Shown in pieces: positions 60,750 to 64,000 of a stretch of DNA of 64,000 nucleotides. Made by a program: the position numbers and the translations under genes. Source of the DNA: Neobacillus endophyticus. GTDB lineage: Bacteria > Bacillota > Bacilli > Bacillales > Cytobacillaceae. How positions within the stretch are numbered: the stretch's first letter is position 1; each line of letters begins with the position of its first letter. The stretch lies in contig NZ_JABRWH010000001.1 in assembly GCF_013248975.1 (NCBI RefSeq), positions 4,050,001 through 4,114,000 of the forward strand, read 5' to 3'. Below the pieces are notes generated by a model, which saw only the letters and a program-made list of their open reading frames with translations, made no database searches and was not told the origin of the DNA.

Positions 60750-61235
60750 TTAAGGCAGGTTTTTGATCTTATTTTCTATTTCTGTACGAGGCTTTGGATC
60801 CGGAATCTCTTCAGGATAGCCTACTCCAAACATCCCAAGTAAATCGTAGTCTTCAGGTATACTCATAAGTTCACGATTCCCCTCTTTCATTCCTATTGAG
60901 GACCAAAATGTTCCAACCCCTTCATCCCATGCAGCTAACATGAAATTTTGGATAAAGCAGGATACAGCAGCTTTATTTTCTTCTGTTTCTACAACGGTAG
61001 CCCCTTGTTTTGAAATGATGGCAATTACAACAGGGGCATTCCCAAAGTTTGTTTTGTGATTTAACTTCCCTCTTGTTTCTGGGCCGATAAAATATATTTC
61101 CCAAGGCTCGGTCATACGATGATTGGGTGCCATTGCCGCTGCATCCAGCCATTTTTTAATTAGCTGCTGATCGACATGATCGGATTTGAATTTTTTAATG
61201 GTTCTGCGTGATTTTATTACTTCAATGATCGTCAC
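60750..61235 (-). CDS. Nitroreductase-family FMN oxidoreductase
   Basis: 161 residues: VIKSRRTIKKFKSDHVD (FMN-phosphate Arg residues), AAMAPNHRMTEPWEIYFIG, AAVSCFIQNFMLAAWDEGVGTFW and GYPEEIPDPKPRTEIENKI. It reduces nitro, quinone or similar groups with NAD(P)H. The start is GTG at 61235 because GGGGAG lies 6 bases upstream; the ATG at 61268 has no site. Monocistronic; substrate unknown. Confidence 0.9.
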   Translation of the reverse strand: MTIIEVIKSRRTIKKFKSDHVDQQLIKKWLDAAAMAPNHRMTEPWEIYFIGPETRGKLNHKTNFGNAPVVIAIISKQGATVVETEENKAAVSCFIQNFMLAAWDEGVGTFWSSIGMKEGNRELMSIPEDYDLLGMFGVGYPEEIPDPKPRTEIENKIKNLP

Positions 61236-61429
61236 TGGAATCTCCCCTTTTTTTTCTTCTTTGACCATTGTAATATTTATTGCAATTTATTTCTAACAAC
61301 ATGCCTATTATCTTGTGAAAAGTGAATTGATTTTTTACAGGTTGTCCATCCCTTTATTTTTTTCAACTGGATGACTCTCTACATTATTGGTAAAAACTAG
61401 ATATATGATTCATACATAAGGAGGAGGTC

Positions 61430-63022
61430 ATGTTGAAAACAACCGACGTATTAGTTCAATGCTTGGAAAACGAAGGCGTAGAATATGTATTTGGCATTAT
61501 TGGCACTGAAACACTAGATCTGGCCGATTCATTATCAAGATCAAAACAAATACAATGGGTGAATGTCAGACATGAACAAGGTGCAGCATTTATGGCAGAT
61601 GTGTACGGACGATTATCCAAAAAAGCGGGCGTTTGTTTATCTACATTGGGACCAGGGGCCACGAACCTTTTAACTGGTATAGCCAGTGCACATCTTGATC
61701 ATTCACCAGTTGTAGCACTTATCGGACAAGCTGGAGTTGAACGGCAGCATCCGGAGTCTCACCAGTTTGTTGATATGGTAAGAGTATTAGAACCCATTAC
61801 TAAGTGGAGTACGCAAATAAAAACAGCCCAGTCTGTCCCAACAACCATTCGCAAAGCCTTTCGAATCGCCCAATTGGAAAAACCAGGTTCAGTGGCAATT
61901 ATATTGCCGGAAAATTTTTCAACACAAATGATTCCGAATACACCTTTACCCGTTACTCCTTTACCTAATATGATCCCTTCTGATGAAGCCATACAAACAG
62001 CGAAAATGTTGATTGAGCAACATAAGAAACCATTTATCGTGATGGGAAATGGTATTTGCAGGCATGATGCTAGTAGGGAAATTCAAACGATTATTGATGC
62101 ACTAAAAGTACCAACGGTTCACAGTTTTATGGCAAAAGGTGTGCTGGCAAAAGAACATCCGCAGAATTATTTTACGTTTGGATTTAATGAGAATGACATG
62201 GTTTTATCTGGAATAGATGAAGCTGATTTACTGATCGTAATTGGTTTCGATTTTGTGGAAAAGCTTCCTAAAGAGTGGAATAAAAAGAAATTTCCTATAT
62301 TACACATTGATTCCCTTCCCGCTGAGGTTCATGAATATTATCCTGTAAAGGCAGAATTAGTTGGAGATATAAAGAAAATCTTGAATTGTCTATCTCACTT
62401 AGGGCTTCCTAATAAATCTTGGGCACCTGCAGGAAATTTAAAGGAACAATTGAAATCAGCGTATAACATAATAGATCACCAGAACTTAACGGACGTGCTT
62501 CCATTTACGATTGAAAATATTTTAAACCATGTAGAAAATATGATACCTGATCACACCATTGTCATTTCGGATGTCGGGGCACATAAAGTGTCCATAGCCC
62601 GTACGTATCATCCAAAAAAACCAAATCAGGTAATCATATCGAATGGATTGGCATCAATGGGAATCTCACTGCCAGGTGCAATCGGCGCCAAATTAGCTGT
62701 GCCTGATTCTCTTGTAATTTGTATCACTGGTGATGGCGGAGCATTAATGAATTTTGCTGAAATAGAGACTGCCAAGCGGTTAGGTCTTTCTTTTATGATC
62801 ATTATTATCAATGATTCCATGTTAAAGCTTGAGGTCCAACAAATGGACAAAAAGTTTGGCAAAAGTTACGGTGCAAACTTCCAAAATCCCGACTTTTTAC
62901 AATTAGCCGCAAGCTTCGGTATCAAAAGTATGCGAGCAAATAATCTGGTCGAATTTAAAAAACACTTTAATGAAACAATTACATTAGATGAAATGGTACT
63001 GATTGATGTTGTTCTTTCGTAA
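61430..63022 (+). CDS. Acetolactate-synthase-like ThDP enzyme
   Basis: 530 residues. The three ThDP-family domains are present: Glu49 in VRHEQGAAFMADVYGR activates the cofactor, then STLGPGATNLLTGI and the ThDP motif ITGDGGALMNFAEIE with a downstream IINDS. It resembles AlsS/IlvB, but no IlvN regulatory subunit and no AlsD decarboxylase are adjacent. It may be a catabolic acetolactate synthase or a related decarboxylase or ligase. GGAGG precedes the ATG. Monocistronic; a repeat hairpin ends it. Confidence 0.87.
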   Translation: MLKTTDVLVQCLENEGVEYVFGIIGTETLDLADSLSRSKQIQWVNVRHEQGAAFMADVYGRLSKKAGVCLSTLGPGATNLLTGIASAHLDHSPVVALIGQAGVERQHPESHQFVDMVRVLEPITKWSTQIKTAQSVPTTIRKAFRIAQLEKPGSVAIILPENFSTQMIPNTPLPVTPLPNMIPSDEAIQTAKMLIEQHKKPFIVMGNGICRHDASREIQTIIDALKVPTVHSFMAKGVLAKEHPQNYFTFGFNENDMVLSGIDEADLLIVIGFDFVEKLPKEWNKKKFPILHIDSLPAEVHEYYPVKAELVGDIKKILNCLSHLGLPNKSWAPAGNLKEQLKSAYNIIDHQNLTDVLPFTIENILNHVENMIPDHTIVISDVGAHKVSIARTYHPKKPNQVIISNGLASMGISLPGAIGAKLAVPDSLVICITGDGGALMNFAEIETAKRLGLSFMIIIINDSMLKLEVQQMDKKFGKSYGANFQNPDFLQLAASFGIKSMRANNLVEFKKHFNETITLDEMVLIDVVLS

Positions 63023-63030
63023 ATAAAACA

Positions 63031-63057
63031 GGTGCCTGACACCGTGGTGTCAGGCAC
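63031..63057. repeat. GGTGTCAGGCACC palindrome pair, copies 7 and 8
   Basis: GTGCCTGACACC (63032-63043) and GGTGTCAGGCAC (63046-63057) form a perfect 12-bp inverted pair, 2 bp apart, between the convergent ThDP-enzyme and MltG-like genes. Confidence 0.85.
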
Positions 63058-63064
63058 TCTATGT

Positions 63065-63541
63065 TTATTTCTTAAAAATGGTAGATATCACCTGATTATA
63101 GGTCATTGCACTGTTGACAACAAATATGCCTGGTTTCAGGTTCTTCTCCAATCCTTTTTTCTGGATATCCTGTGAGAAATTAAAGGCATTCGGAATCATA
63201 TTTGCTTTTACTAACATTCTTCCAATGTCAATGCTGGTCATCCCCTGTGATACATTCACTACCACTGTTGTAGCAGTTTTACTAGAATTGATAGGTTTAT
63301 CAGCAGATTGTTTCGCTGATGACACAACAGACTTTGTATTCGCTATGGTTTTGTCGTAATCAGCTTTTGTCTGCACGACATATCCGTTTGTTTCCAGAAT
63401 CTTTTTCATTTCCGTTTCAGTTGTTTTAGCGACTGGTTTCGAACTTCCACCTTGGCTGGAGAGATAGACCGTGCCACTGATCGTTGTGGCGATTAGTAAT
63501 CCTGCTGCAAAGCTGCTTAATAAGTTAATTCTCAACGGCAA
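63065..63541 (-). CDS. Membrane-anchored MltG-N-terminal-like (YceG subdomain) protein
   Basis: 158 residues. A signal anchor (INLLSSFAAGLLIATTISGTVYL) is followed by a Ser/Lys-rich linker and a C-terminal small domain, VVVNVSQGMTSIDIGRMLVKANMI with LKPGIFVVNSAMTYNQVISTIF. This resembles the LysM-like N-terminal part of MltG transglycosylases; the catalytic domain is absent. The start is TTG at 63541 with GGAGGG 7 bases upstream, which overlaps the previous gene by 17 bp. The two probably form an operon at the cell envelope. Confidence 0.72.
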   Translation of the reverse strand: MPLRINLLSSFAAGLLIATTISGTVYLSSQGGSSKPVAKTTETEMKKILETNGYVVQTKADYDKTIANTKSVVSSAKQSADKPINSSKTATTVVVNVSQGMTSIDIGRMLVKANMIPNAFNFSQDIQKKGLEKNLKPGIFVVNSAMTYNQVISTIFKK

Positions 63542-63905
63542 CTTTTCTCCCTCCATCCTTTACTTGTTGGTAAGGAGCAACTATTTGTTCGATTTCACTG
63601 ACCGGTACCTGCTTTAATTCTGCGATGTTCTCAATTGAATAACTACGTTTATATAAATCTAGTACCTCGCGCATGAAAATCCTCTCTTCAGATGAAAGCT
63701 GAAATCCGGAAGCTTCAATTACCACTTCCAAATCAAGCTCCAGATTCCGAACGGAGTCTTGAAGAGCGTTGATCTCTTTCATTGTAGAAATATGCATCAT
63801 ATCAATTTGTTCATGTTCCTTTTTTGCAGCTTGTGAAGTCTTCATAATGGAGAAAATTAGCAATACAAGTGAAATCACAAACAATCCTGCTAAAGTCCAA
63901 AACAT
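63525..63905 (-). CDS. Membrane-anchored coiled-coil protein of unknown function
   Basis: 126 residues. A single N-terminal membrane segment (FWTLAGLFVISLVLLIFSIM) is followed by a helical, coiled-coil-like region (HISTMKEINALQDSVRNLELDLEVV) and a possible helix-turn-helix (LKRSYSIENIAELKQVPVSEI-like, near residue 90). The layout recalls small Bacillus membrane proteins such as SwrB, but no identity is claimed. GGAGG precedes the ATG. Nothing is seen in the remaining 95 bp to the window end. Confidence 0.68.
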   Translation of the reverse strand: MFWTLAGLFVISLVLLIFSIMKTSQAAKKEHEQIDMMHISTMKEINALQDSVRNLELDLEVVIEASGFQLSSEERIFMREVLDLYKRSYSIENIAELKQVPVSEIEQIVAPYQQVKDGGRKVAVEN

Positions 63906-64000
63906 TCAATGTTTCCTCCTTTTATTGAATACAAGTTATTATTATACTACGACAATATTAAATTTCACTTAAATTCTACAAAACACGAAAAAAGTCGGAG

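Overview
The window looks like chromosome from a low-GC, endospore-forming Bacillaceae bacterium (Bacillus/Neobacillus-like; the genus cannot be fixed from sequence alone). The evidence is strong AGGAGG ribosome sites, frequent TTG and GTG starts, sigma-A promoters, a T-box on proB, a lysine riboswitch on dapA, cre and Rex/Fnr-type dyads, an alpha/beta-type SASP gene behind a sigma-G-like promoter, and a Ser/Arg-repeat gene behind a mother-cell-like promoter. No rRNA, tRNA, CRISPR array, prophage or insertion sequence was recognised.

Layout. 1-1619: start of proB with its T-box leader, and an acidic protein of unknown function. 1688-11162: a reductive pyrimidine (uracil/thymine) degradation cluster on the minus strand (preT, preA, dihydropyrimidinase, a 72-aa protein, a PucR-family regulator, a methylmalonate/malonate-semialdehyde dehydrogenase and an omega-aminotransferase). 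It has a cre site and a 13-bp repeat, but no ureidopropionase. 11338-19574: a HemD-like protein, a small Cys protein and narGHJI behind an Fnr box. 19680-23299: a cobalamin-binding protein, an exported phosphoesterase, an uncharacterised protein and a thioesterase. 23300-31546: an anaerobic/redox block with adhE and two Rex/Fnr-like dyads, a sulfite-oxidase-fold enzyme, a VanW lipoprotein, the SR-repeat protein, an orphan leaderless [NiFe]-hydrogenase small subunit and proline dehydrogenase. 31564-37895: a stand-alone ftsZ, DNA repair genes (ogt, SPL-like radical SAM), an NCS1 permease, two decayed membrane-protein genes and an isochorismatase-like hydrolase.

37978-48856: an aminotransferase, cysJI behind a CymR-like dyad, an MFS exporter, a NUDIX protein, a DUF3870 protein and an acyl-CoA dehydrogenase/CoA-transferase operon with a structured leader. 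48997-54658: a YdeI/OmdA-type protein, a MalY-type lyase, a FAH-family enzyme, a formate/nitrite channel and cysP. 54853-64000: an aldo-keto reductase fragment, riboswitch-controlled dapA, an SDR fragment, a SASP gene, a SulP permease with an ArsR regulator, an SDR, a nitroreductase, an acetolactate-synthase-like enzyme and two small membrane proteins.

The gene set suggests a soil spore-former that respires nitrate, ferments through AdhE and assimilates sulfate (CysP, CysJI). It also uses nucleobases, proline and CoA-linked acids. A recurring 13-bp palindrome, GGTGTCAGGCACC, sits between genes at several places, sometimes as a terminator arm and once inside the end of a coding sequence. The least explained items are the orphan hydrogenase subunit, the extra ftsZ, the SR-repeat protein and the caiB leader RNA.
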